Source of the DNA: Granulosicoccus sp964449565
Lineage (GTDB): Bacteria > Pseudomonadota > Gammaproteobacteria > Granulosicoccales > Granulosicoccaceae
DNA length: 11,608 nucleotides
Assembly (NCBI GenBank): GCA_964449565.1
Contig: CAYUZB010000117.1
Coordinates: 1-11,608, forward strand
Reading direction: 5' to 3'
Shown here: piece after piece, positions 1 through 7,118 of the stretch
Position numbering within the stretch: the first letter of the stretch is position 1
How the letters are laid out: each line of letters starts with the position of its first letter
Program-made: the position numbers and the translations under genes
The notes under the pieces: generated by a model
What the model was told of the DNA's origin: nothing
The model's input: only the letters and a program-made list of their open reading frames with translations
The model's database searches: none

Positions 1-497
1 AGCGCTGTGGCGATATACAAGGCGACCATACCAATCTGGTAGATCGGCAATCCGAACAGGTCATGCAGGTACAACAGCATGGACAAGGCAATAATCTGCG
101 CCGTGGTCTTGACCTTGCCCAGCCAACCGACTTTCACCTTGCCGCGCTGACCCATCTCGGCCATCCACTCGCGCAAGGCGCTGATGGTTATTTCGCGACC
201 GATGATAACGATAGCCGGAATGGTCAGCCACATACTGCTGTCAAATTCGACAATCAAAATGAGCGCCGTCGCCACCATCAGCTTGTCGGCAACCGGATCA
301 AGAAAGGCACCGAAGCGGCTCTCGACATTCCACAGACGCGCAAGATAGCCATCCAGCCAGTCTGTAATACCAGCGATGATAAAGATAAAGCAACTTACCG
401 GGCGCGACCAGTCATAGCCAAGGTAAAACACGAAAATGAGAATAGGCAGCATGCCTATTCGCAGCACCGTCAACCACGTGGGCAGATTGCGTTTCAT
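1..497 (-). CDS. pgsA: CDP-diacylglycerol--glycerol-3-phosphate 3-phosphatidyltransferase, 3' end cut by window edge
   Basis: This integral membrane enzyme of the inner membrane transfers a phosphatidyl group from CDP-diacylglycerol to glycerol-3-phosphate, giving phosphatidylglycerophosphate, the committed step toward phosphatidylglycerol and cardiolipin. I translated it from the minus strand: it begins MKRNLPTWLTVLRIGMLPIL and gives 165 residues before the window ends. The family is about 180 residues long, so only a short C-terminal piece is missing. The CDP-alcohol phosphotransferase signature D-G-x2-A-R-x8-G-x3-D-x3-D is complete (D49, G50, A53, R54, G63, D67, D71). Hydrophobic stretches lie at about residues 8-28, 34-46 and 72-100. 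The ATG is 20 bases after the uvrC stop, with a purine-rich GAAAGAA a few bases upstream, which fits co-transcription with uvrC. Identification is firm. Confidence 0.95.
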   Translation of the reverse strand, partial: MKRNLPTWLTVLRIGMLPILIFVFYLGYDWSRPVSCFIFIIAGITDWLDGYLARLWNVESRFGAFLDPVADKLMVATALILIVEFDSSMWLTIPAIVIIGREITISALREWMAEMGQRGKVKVGWLGKVKTTAQIIALSMLLYLHDLFGLPIYQIGMVALYIATA

Positions 498-517
498 GTG
501 GTTTCTTTCAGCGACCA

Positions 518-2383
518 TCAGCCCTTCAAAGCCCGGTTGGGATGCAGCTCATCGTACACTCTTGAGGCGATCTCCGTACTGATACCTGGAACCGCAGCGA
601 TGTCTTCGACCCCTGCTGTCTGCAGTCGCTGCAATCCACCAAAATGTGTTAGTAACTGCTTGCGCCTTTTAGGCCCCAGACCCTTGATGTCCTCAAGGAT
701 GGATGTCTGGCGTTTTTTCGCTCGCTTACCACGATGCCCGGTGATCGCGAAGCGATGGGCCTCATCGCGTATCTGCTGGATCAGCAACAAGGCGGGCGAG
801 TCGCTGGTAAGTTGTCTTTCTTCATTGGTGGCATCACCGGGACGGCACATGATCAGCGTCTCGTCACCGGGGCGACGGTCAGGCCCTTTTGACACACCCA
901 CCACTTGAATACCATCGGTCTGTAGATCTTCCATGACTTCCATCGCAACACCTATCTGCCCTTTACCCCCATCGATAAAAAGAATATCCGGCAGTTCACG
1001 CTGTTCTTTCACCAGGCGGGTGTAGCGCCGCGTCAATGCCTGACGCATGGCAGCATAATCATCACCCGGTGTGATGTCCTCGATGTTGAATCGGCGATAG
1101 TCTGACTTCAAGGCGCCTTCAGCATTAAATACAACGCAGGATGCGACTGTCGCCTCGCCCATCGTATGGGATATATCAAAACACTCCATGCGCGAAGGCG
1201 CGTCGTCCAGACCCACCAACTCGCGCACCGCATCGAGGCGGGCCGCCATACCGGAACGAGAAGCCAGTCGCGCGGCCAGGGCAATCTCAGCGTTCGTAAT
1301 CGCCAGTGCCTGCAACTTCGCACGATCACCACGCACGGAATGCACAATGTTGACGGCGGACTTTGCCCGCTCGGCAAGCACTTCGGTCATCACGACACGA
1401 TCTTCAATGTCTTCACTGAGGATGATCTCCCGCGGTACATCATGCTCAAGATAATACTGCGCCACAAAGGCGTTCAGGATTTCTGCATTAGTGCTCGCCG
1501 CCGGCGTTGCTGGATAAAACGCCTTGTTACCCAGATTGATACCGTTACGAATAAAGAACACCTGCACACAACTCTGCCCTCCCTGGGTTAGTGCGGCCAC
1601 ATAGTCGACATCACCACCGTCGCGCATCGTCGCACTCATGTCGGTGACCGATTTCAGACTGCCGATCTGATCACGAAGCCTCGCAGCTTTTTCAAATTCC
1701 AGTGCCTCACTGGCTTCATCCATTCGCGCGGCAAGATCATCGACCACCTCATGCGACTTACCCTCGAGGATACGGATGGTCATGTCGACATCGGCTGCAT
1801 AGTCGTCCGCTGACACCCGATCGACACAGGGCGCAGTACAGCGTTTTATCTGGTACTGCAAACACGGTCGTGAACGGTTGCGAAAGTAGCTGTCTTCACA
1901 CTGTCGAACACGAAAAAGCTTCTGTACCAGCTTCAAGGATCGCTTGACGGACGTCGCGCTCGGGTATGGGCCGATGTACTTACCCGGCGCCTTGCGCGCA
2001 CCGCGTTGATAACTCACCCGCGGAAACTTGTCGGTCGTCGAGATATAAATGAAGGGGTAACTTTTGTCATCACGCAGTACCACGTTATAGCGCGGACGAT
2101 GTTCCTTGATCAGGTTCTGTTCCAGCAACAATGCTTCGGCAGCACTACTGGTTACCGTTGTTTGCACGTTGGCAATATGTGACACAAGCGCTGCTGTCTT
2201 GCGATTGTCGAGCGTCTTCTGAAAGTAGCTCGATAGGCGATTCTTCAGATTGCTCGCCTTGCCGACATAGATGATGTCATCCTGCGCATTGAACATGCGA
2301 TAGACACCGGGCCGGGTCGTGACCGTCTTCATGAAGGCCGCGACATCAAAGGCAGTATCTGGCTTACTCTTCATTCCACTCAT
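518..2383 (-). CDS. uvrC: UvrABC excinuclease subunit C
   Basis: UvrC makes the 3' and then the 5' incision beside a DNA lesion in nucleotide excision repair, working with UvrB. At 621 residues it has the usual length. The N-terminal GIY-YIG nuclease shows GVY at 26-28, YVG at 39-41, R49, and the ALLLEQNLIK segment with the expected metal-binding Glu near 88. Four cysteines at 162, 174, 182 and 186 match the spacing of the iron-sulfur cluster cysteines described for E. coli UvrC. A UvrB-binding UVR helix pair lies near 211-246. The RNase H-like 5' nuclease shows the CFDISHTMGE, LFIDGGKGQ and DEAHRFAI motifs, and a double helix-hairpin-helix ends the protein. The first ATG overlaps the upstream regulator gene by 20 bases; ATG codon 4 (2374) is an equally plausible start. 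The gacA/uvrY-uvrC pairing is a classic gammaproteobacterial operon. Confidence 0.97.
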   Translation of the reverse strand: MSGMKSKPDTAFDVAAFMKTVTTRPGVYRMFNAQDDIIYVGKASNLKNRLSSYFQKTLDNRKTAALVSHIANVQTTVTSSAAEALLLEQNLIKEHRPRYNVVLRDDKSYPFIYISTTDKFPRVSYQRGARKAPGKYIGPYPSATSVKRSLKLVQKLFRVRQCEDSYFRNRSRPCLQYQIKRCTAPCVDRVSADDYAADVDMTIRILEGKSHEVVDDLAARMDEASEALEFEKAARLRDQIGSLKSVTDMSATMRDGGDVDYVAALTQGGQSCVQVFFIRNGINLGNKAFYPATPAASTNAEILNAFVAQYYLEHDVPREIILSEDIEDRVVMTEVLAERAKSAVNIVHSVRGDRAKLQALAITNAEIALAARLASRSGMAARLDAVRELVGLDDAPSRMECFDISHTMGEATVASCVVFNAEGALKSDYRRFNIEDITPGDDYAAMRQALTRRYTRLVKEQRELPDILFIDGGKGQIGVAMEVMEDLQTDGIQVVGVSKGPDRRPGDETLIMCRPGDATNEERQLTSDSPALLLIQQIRDEAHRFAITGHRGKRAKKRQTSILEDIKGLGPKRRKQLLTHFGGLQRLQTAGVEDIAAVPGISTEIASRVYDELHPNRALKG

Positions 2384-3014
2384 CGTGATGTATCGCCAGA
2401 CGCACAGCCTCGGCAGTGGTCTTCACAGACAGTTTCTCGAACGCTCGCGTGCGATGGGTGCTGACAGTTTTCTCACTGATGTTAAGGCTGTCCGATATCT
2501 GTCGATTGCGCCTTCCACGCAATATCAGATCGATGATTTCACGCTCACGCGTAGTCAGGCGTTCAAACGGATTGACATCAGGGTCACCATTGATGCTATC
2601 CATCGCCACCTGTTGTGCCACCGTAGGTGACAAGTATTGTTCGCCGCCCATCACACAGCGAATCGCCTTGTCCATCTCGTCGGCACTACAACCTTTAGTG
2701 ATGTAACCGCGTACGCCAGCATTTAACAATCGCCGTATCGGCCCTCCTTCAAGACGCCCGGTGACAATGATAATGCGGTAACTGGGTGAGTGATTCAAAA
2801 TGGCTTCTGAAGCCTCAAGACCACTAATACCCGGCAGGGAAATATCCATCAGAACCAGATCGAAGGCATTGCTGCGCGTCATCTCGACAGCCATTTCGCC
2901 GGAACTCGCCTCATCAATGGCGCCGATCATTGCGTGATCTTCCAGCAAACGACGCATGCCCGAACGAACCAGCTCATGGTCATCGACAACCAGAACTGTC
3001 CACTCAGCATTCAA
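2364..3014 (-). CDS. gacA: GacA/UvrY-family LuxR-type response regulator
   Basis: This 216-residue cytoplasmic response regulator has a receiver domain (about 4-120) and a C-terminal LuxR-type helix-turn-helix (about 150-210). The receiver shows the acidic pair D11-D12, phosphoacceptor D57 in LVLMDISLPG, T85 and K107. The output domain contains LTTREREIIDLI, RQISDSLNISEKTVSTHR and FEKL. GacA/UvrY partners GacS/BarA and activates small RNAs that titrate CsrA/RsmA; no sensor kinase or such RNA is visible here. The family call rests mainly on the neighbour uvrC and on the overall pattern. The start must be TTG at 3012-3014: an in-frame stop lies at 3018-3020, and the nearby ATG (3008-3010) is out of frame. 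A GGTGAG sequence, which also holds the fabH stop codon, lies about nine bases upstream as ribosome binding site. The gene starts 10 bases after fabH, so it may be expressed from the lipid operon. Confidence 0.9.
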   Translation of the reverse strand: MNAEWTVLVVDDHELVRSGMRRLLEDHAMIGAIDEASSGEMAVEMTRSNAFDLVLMDISLPGISGLEASEAILNHSPSYRIIIVTGRLEGGPIRRLLNAGVRGYITKGCSADEMDKAIRCVMGGEQYLSPTVAQQVAMDSINGDPDVNPFERLTTREREIIDLILRGRRNRQISDSLNISEKTVSTHRTRAFEKLSVKTTAEAVRLAIHHDEWNEE

Positions 3015-3024
3015 CTGTCACTGC

Positions 3025-3996
3025 TCACCATTTGACAAGGGCAGATCCCCATGTGAAACCACCACCGAATCCTTCGAGCAACAGAGTATCACCTGACTTG
3101 ATACGACCATCACGCACGGCAACATCCAATGCCAGCGGAATCGATGCGGCCGAGGTATTACCATGCTCTGCCACAGTTTGCACCACCTTATCCATCGGCA
3201 TGCGTAACTTCTTTGCAGTCGCCGCAATTATACGGTTGTTGGCCTGATGCGGTACCAACCAGTCGATATCGGATTTTTCCAAACCATTGGCTTCGAGCGT
3301 TTCATCAACGATCCGGCCGAGCGTATTCACGGCAACCTTGAACACTTCACTGCCGGCCATCTCGACATAGGCCCGACCTTCCTGCACCGCGGCAAGGTTG
3401 TTCGACACGCCACTGGGGACATGCAACAGATTTGCGTAGTCACCATCGGCATGGATATGGGTAGAACAAATGCCCGGCGCTGTATCGCGCTGCAATACAA
3501 CGGCACCCGCACCATCACCAAACAGAACACAGGTGTTTCGATCGGTCCAGTCAATGATGCGCGAGAAGGTTTCAGCGCCAACCACCAGCGCGGTTTTTGC
3601 CATGCCAGTACGCATGAACTGATCAGCGACGGACAGGGCGTAAACAAAGCCGGTACAAACCGCCTGAATATCAAACGCCGGACAACCATGAATATCCAGA
3701 CGACTCTGTAACAAGCAGGCCGTACTCGGAAATATTTGATCAGCTGTCGTTGTCGCCACCACGATCAAATCAATTTCTTGAGCCTTGATGCCCGCGGCAT
3801 CTATCGCGTTGCGAGATGCCGCTTCAGCAAGATCAAGGGTGAATTCATCATCCGCCGCAATGTGTCGCTGATGAATACCGGTACGACTGCGAATCCACTC
3901 ATCGGTGGTATCAACCGTCTTTTCAAGCTCGGCATTGGTCAGAGCTCGTTCGGGAAGGTAGGATCCAGTGCCTATGATGCGCGCGAAATGTGTCAT
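3025..3996 (-). CDS. fabH: 3-oxoacyl-[acyl-carrier-protein] synthase III
   Basis: FabH condenses acetyl-CoA with malonyl-ACP to begin type II fatty acid synthesis in the cytoplasm. The 323-residue protein has the normal length and an intact Cys-His-Asn triad: C114 in QAVCTGF, H250 in VPHQANNRI and N280 in EHGNTSAAS. Other family marks are the N-terminal GTGSYLPE, DEWIRSRTGI, LFGDGAGAVV and the C-terminal GGGFTWGSALVKW. It starts 24 bases after plsX; the Shine-Dalgarno is weak (GAG close to the ATG), so translation may be coupled to plsX. In E. coli, fabH is followed by fabD, fabG and acpP. Here it is followed directly by the gacA-like regulator. Confidence 0.97.
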   Translation of the reverse strand: MTHFARIIGTGSYLPERALTNAELEKTVDTTDEWIRSRTGIHQRHIAADDEFTLDLAEAASRNAIDAAGIKAQEIDLIVVATTTADQIFPSTACLLQSRLDIHGCPAFDIQAVCTGFVYALSVADQFMRTGMAKTALVVGAETFSRIIDWTDRNTCVLFGDGAGAVVLQRDTAPGICSTHIHADGDYANLLHVPSGVSNNLAAVQEGRAYVEMAGSEVFKVAVNTLGRIVDETLEANGLEKSDIDWLVPHQANNRIIAATAKKLRMPMDKVVQTVAEHGNTSAASIPLALDVAVRDGRIKSGDTLLLEGFGGGFTWGSALVKW

Positions 3997-4020
3997 GGAC
4001 TCAATTCACGATTCCGACGC

Positions 4021-5037
4021 TCAGGCAGCGCTGACGCTCTGTTCAAGTCCGGCAGCAATCATTGATGGCACGTCTTTGTCAATTTCAAGCAGTGCAATTT
4101 CAATCGCGTTGGCGAAAGCGACTTCATCGGCGCCACCATGACTCTTGATGACCACGCCTTTGAGACCAAGCAGACTGGCACCGTTGTAACGACGTGGATC
4201 GATGCGACTGCCAAATGCTTTGAGCACAGGCTTTGCGATCAGGCCAACCAGTTTGTTCCAGGGACTACGCACGAACTCTTGCTTGAGATAATGCGAGACC
4301 ATTCGTGCAACGCCTTCACTGGTCTTCAGTGACACATTACCAACAAAGCCGTCACAGACGACAACGTCAACGTGATCGCTGTAGATTTCATCGCCTTCCA
4401 CATAACCGATGTAATTCAAGGAGCTTTGTGCGAGCAGCGGCGCAGCCTGCTTTACCTGTTCGTTGCCCTTGATGTCTTCGGCACCGATATTCAACAAGCC
4501 GATGCGCGGTGCCTCCATGCCATCGACCGCGTTGGCCAGGATCGAACCCATCATCGCAAACTGATAAAGATGATCAGCAGAGCAATCAACGTTGGCACCG
4601 AGATCCAGCATGTGCGTGTGCCCGTCGATCGCAGGCAAGGTTGTCGCGATAGCCGGTCGGTCGATACCTTTAATGGTCTTCAGTACAAACTTGCTGATGG
4701 CCATCAACGCGCCGGTATTCCCTGCACTGACGCAGGCACCGGCTTCACCCTCCTTGACGAGGTTTATAGCCAGACGCATCGAGGATTTTTTCTTCGAGCG
4801 CAGCGCGACGGCAGCCGAGTCGTCCATGGTCACGACTTCAGTCGCGGGCACGACCGTGTAGCGGCCGTCGGGCAAGCCTACCGCTTTAATATGGGTTTCC
4901 AGGATTTGCGCATTGCCGACCAGCTTCAAATGCAGCGCTGAGTGCGTGTCCAGCACCTTCTTGGCGGCAGCCACTATGACGGCTGTACCGCCGTCACCGC
5001 TCATGGCATCAATAGCGACTATTGATTGTCGAGTCAT
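4021..5037 (-). CDS. plsX: Phosphate acyltransferase PlsX
   Basis: PlsX converts acyl-ACP and phosphate to acyl phosphate, the acyl donor used by PlsY in the first acylation of glycerol-3-phosphate. It is a soluble, peripherally membrane-associated enzyme. The 338-residue protein has the usual length and carries SSMRLAINLVKEG, ACVSAGNTGALM, LDLGANVDC, VVVCDGFVGNVSLKT and YNGASLLGLKG. The N-terminal motif usually reads D-x-M-G-G-D; here it is DAMSGD, with Ser replacing the first Gly, a mild deviation that I would not expect to inactivate it. The ATG has a GGAG ribosome binding site eight bases upstream. The gene lies between rpmF (46 bases upstream) and fabH, the order seen in many Gammaproteobacteria. 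Confidence 0.97.
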   Translation of the reverse strand: MTRQSIVAIDAMSGDGGTAVIVAAAKKVLDTHSALHLKLVGNAQILETHIKAVGLPDGRYTVVPATEVVTMDDSAAVALRSKKKSSMRLAINLVKEGEAGACVSAGNTGALMAISKFVLKTIKGIDRPAIATTLPAIDGHTHMLDLGANVDCSADHLYQFAMMGSILANAVDGMEAPRIGLLNIGAEDIKGNEQVKQAAPLLAQSSLNYIGYVEGDEIYSDHVDVVVCDGFVGNVSLKTSEGVARMVSHYLKQEFVRSPWNKLVGLIAKPVLKAFGSRIDPRRYNGASLLGLKGVVIKSHGGADEVAFANAIEIALLEIDKDVPSMIAAGLEQSVSAA

Positions 5038-5083
5038 GCGGCTAACTCCACATGCCCGGGATCAGAAAGTTGACGTTGTAGCC

Positions 5084-5278
5084 CTATTCTTCGTCGTCCA
5101 GCTCTTCAGGGGTTTCGACGACCTGCTTGCCACGGTAGAAACCATCGGCTGTCACATGGTGGCGGCGATGCAGTTCACCGGTGGTCGGGTCAGTCGACAA
5201 GGTTGGCGCATTGAGTGAATCATGCGAACGCCTCATACCACGACGAGAAGGAGTCTTGCGGCTCTTTTGAACGGCCAT
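5084..5278 (-). CDS. rpmF: 50S ribosomal protein L32
   Basis: L32 is a small basic protein of the large ribosomal subunit. The 64-residue sequence starts MAVQKSRKTPSRRGMRRSHD and contains GELHRRHHVTADGFYRGKQV, both highly characteristic. It has no cysteine, so it is the zinc-free (C-minus) type, as in E. coli. It is slightly longer than the E. coli protein because of an acidic C-terminal tail (ETPEELDDEE), an unusual end for such a basic protein. It sits between yceD (44 bases upstream) and plsX, the standard arrangement linking a ribosomal protein gene to lipid synthesis. Confidence 0.97.
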   Translation of the reverse strand: MAVQKSRKTPSRRGMRRSHDSLNAPTLSTDPTTGELHRRHHVTADGFYRGKQVVETPEELDDEE

Positions 5279-5322
5279 GACAGTGTTATCCGAGTTAAGA
5301 GAGTGTGAGTTAAGTTGTAAAT

Positions 5323-5901
5323 TCAGCGAATATCGAGGTCTTTTAGCACATCAAAAGGACGTTGCCGAGATTCCACGTCTTGAGTTTCTGTTGCCACATC
5401 AGCTGCAGCTACTTCCGAGACGTTTCCAAAGGACATTTCCATCAACTCGCAGGCTTGATCTCCCGCGTGTTTTGGAACCTCCGGTATGTGCAATATCAGT
5501 TCATCCTCAAATAAATCAACCACATGAATCTGACCTGTTTCGTCCAGAATCACCGGGTCAAGTTCCTTCGCCAACTGCTGCGCCGCCGCTTCGTTGTCCA
5601 CGAAAACCAGCTCAAACGGCTCATCGATACTGAGCACCATGGGCTCCAGACAGCGTTGGCACTCGGCGGAAAAATCCGTCTTCAGGCGTCCGCTGATCAC
5701 GATATGATCCTTGCGCCGCGAAAAGCCTGCCGTGGCCCGTACTGAGTGTTCTGCCGATGAGAGCAAGGTGCTGAGGCGGGTAAACTGTGCCTGTGGCACG
5801 TCTACCTCGTATCGTGTACCGTCACGCGCCAACAAATCCGGATTGAACCGGCTGGGAAGTGGCTTGACCATAACCCGAGAATCGTAACGAAAGTGATCCA
5901 T
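5323..5901 (-). CDS. yceD: YceD family protein (DUF177), implicated in large-subunit rRNA accumulation
   Basis: YceD-family proteins are conserved partners of rpmF and have been implicated in accumulation of 23S rRNA; the molecular activity is not settled. The protein shows the family's CxxC pair (C81 and C84 in ECQRCLEP), the acidic-hydrophobic block DLFEDELILHIPEVPKH at about 129-145, a third Cys at 151, and the typical end RPFDVLKDL. From the first ATG it has 192 residues, a little longer than the roughly 175 of family members. A start at the internal ATG ending at 5871, giving MVKPLPSRFNPDLL, fits the family N-terminus better; neither start has a clear Shine-Dalgarno. If the first ATG is used, it lies only two bases from the divergent maf ATG. 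Confidence 0.9.
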   Translation of the reverse strand: MDHFRYDSRVMVKPLPSRFNPDLLARDGTRYEVDVPQAQFTRLSTLLSSAEHSVRATAGFSRRKDHIVISGRLKTDFSAECQRCLEPMVLSIDEPFELVFVDNEAAAQQLAKELDPVILDETGQIHVVDLFEDELILHIPEVPKHAGDQACELMEMSFGNVSEVAAADVATETQDVESRQRPFDVLKDLDIR

Positions 5902-5903
5902 TC

Positions 5904-6632
5904 ATGCAAGCACTGATTTTGGCCTCGACGTCCCGCTATCGACGTGAGCTGCTTGCCCGTCTGGGTCTCCCGTTCACCACCATCAGCCCAGATTTCGACG
6001 AAACCCCGGTACCAGGCGAATCCGCCGAAAATCTGGCCAAGCGCCTGGCCATCGGTAAAGCGGAGGCAGTTGCCGCCACCATGGGTGCCTCGGCCGCGGC
6101 GGCNNNNNNNNNNNNNNNNNNNNNNNNNNNNNNNNNNNNNNNNNNNNNNNNNNNNNNNNNNNNNNNNNNNNNNNNNNNNNNNNNNNNNNNNNNNNNNNNN
6201 NNNCAGCCGATCATCATCGGCTCCGATCAGGTAGCGGCCTGCGGCGAGCAACTGCTTGGCAAACCCGGTGACGTGAATACCGCCATCGAACAGCTTCTCT
6301 CGATGTCCGGTCAGGCGGTAACCTTCCACACTGCAGTACATTTACTACGACCGAGCCCGGGCGGGCCGGATCAACATGCCACCAACGTAACTGCCACGAG
6401 CTTTACCGCCGTCGATAAAACAACCGCGGTTTTGCGAAATCTCAGCCGCGACGAAATTGAACGCTATGTCGATCAGGAGCCATCTCTGGACTGCGCCGGC
6501 AGTTTCAAGGTCGAGGGTCTGGGCATTTCCTTGTTTTCAGCCGTCAATACCAACGATCCGACCGGATTGATCGGCCTGCCATTGATCGCGACGTGTCAGG
6601 GCCTGCGCGAGTTGGGTATCAAACTCACATAA
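5904..6632 (+). CDS. yceF: Maf/YceF-family nucleoside triphosphate pyrophosphatase, interrupted by a 100-N gap
   Basis: Maf proteins hydrolyse non-canonical or modified nucleotides; the YceF branch, found divergent from yceD as here, is known in E. coli as an m7GTP pyrophosphatase. Left of the gap are LILASTSRYRRELL, the phosphate-binding start, and DETPVPGESAENLAKRLA. Right of the gap are IIIGSDQVAACGEQLLGKP with the catalytic Asp, DCAGSFKVEGLGISLF and GLPLIATCQ. The frame is continuous only if the true gap length is 1 modulo 3. The known flanks alone give about 208 residues, already longer than E. coli YceF (194), so little real sequence should be missing. A short loop PSPGGPDQH appears to be an insertion. 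The Shine-Dalgarno is weak (AAGTGA). The stop is nine bases from the stop of convergent pgpA. Confidence 0.92.
   Translation: MQALILASTSRYRRELLARLGLPFTTISPDFDETPVPGESAENLAKRLAIGKAEAVAATMGASAAAXXXXXXXXXXXXXXXXXXXXXXXXXXXXXXXXXXQPIIIGSDQVAACGEQLLGKPGDVNTAIEQLLSMSGQAVTFHTAVHLLRPSPGGPDQHATNVTATSFTAVDKTTAVLRNLSRDEIERYVDQEPSLDCAGSFKVEGLGISLFSAVNTNDPTGLIGLPLIATCQGLRELGIKLT
6104..6203. other. Scaffold gap of 100 N inside maf/yceF
   Basis: Exactly 100 N characters, a common placeholder for a gap of unknown size. The left flank is GC-rich alanine coding sequence (residues GASAAA) and the right flank opens on the conserved IIIGSDQV strand. Alignment from memory with YceF homologues leaves almost no residues to be supplied here, so the real gap is probably much shorter than 100 bases, or is an unresolved Ala-codon repeat. 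Confidence 0.95.
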
Positions 6633-6641
6633 AAACTGGGG

Positions 6642-7118
6642 TCAGGCGCCGATAACATGCACGAAAATTTGCAAGACAATGGCGGCAAACACAGCGGCCA
6701 CAACATCATCGACCATGATGCCAAAGCCACCGTGTACTTTTTGATCAATGATCCTGATTGGCCAAGGTTTCAGGATGTCGAAAAAGCGAAACAGGATGAA
6801 GCCGAGCACGACAAACAGAATCGTGCGGGGTACGGCCACCATCACCAGTAGATAGCCGACCACTTCGTCCCAGACGATACCTGGATGATCGTGCACGCCG
6901 AGTTCCTTTGCGCAAACGTCACAGCACCACACGCCAATCGCAAACAATATGGCGATCACCAAAAGATTCAGACCGACATGATGCGGCATCAGAAACAACA
7001 GAGGAATACCAATCAAGGTACCGAAGGTGCCCGGTGCACGCGGCGCCAAGCCGGTACCGGCCCCGAGCGCCATGAAACAAGCCGGATTTCGCAACAAGGT
7101 GCGTGGCGGAATGCGCAT
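6642..7118 (-). CDS. pgpA: Phosphatidylglycerophosphatase A
   Basis: PgpA removes the phosphate of phosphatidylglycerophosphate, the product of PgsA, to give phosphatidylglycerol in the inner membrane. The 158-residue protein has the normal length. Family motifs are GTGLAPRAPGTFGT near the N-terminus, GIVWDEVVGY with the acidic D84-E85, FFDILKPWPI at about 112-121, and DDVVAA with D137-D138. Hydrophobic segments at about 36-45, 48-66, 88-110 and 138-157 fit a multi-pass membrane protein. Its ATG overlaps the nusB stop by one base (TGATG), a standard sign of translational coupling. In E. coli thiL lies between nusB and pgpA; here it is absent. The gene converges on maf. Confidence 0.95.
   Translation of the reverse strand: MRIPPRTLLRNPACFMALGAGTGLAPRAPGTFGTLIGIPLLFLMPHHVGLNLLVIAILFAIGVWCCDVCAKELGVHDHPGIVWDEVVGYLLVMVAVPRTILFVVLGFILFRFFDILKPWPIRIIDQKVHGGFGIMVDDVVAAVFAAIVLQIFVHVIGA

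Noticed and set aside
63..908. A 281-codon plus-strand open frame
   Set aside because: It is antisense to pgsA and uvrC, whose motifs are intact, and its translation shows no recognisable domain; a shadow frame.
4372..4941. A 189-codon plus-strand open frame opposite plsX
   Set aside because: It lies wholly within the well-conserved plsX gene on the other strand and shows no family pattern.
6633..6641. Bidirectional terminator between maf and pgpA
   Set aside because: Only nine bases separate the two stop codons and I see no hairpin with T-tracts.
6635..6645. TGGGGTCAG resembling a dispersed REP-type element, also seen near 7572
   Set aside because: The match is too short, lacks a surrounding stem-loop, and the second copy is inside nusB coding sequence.
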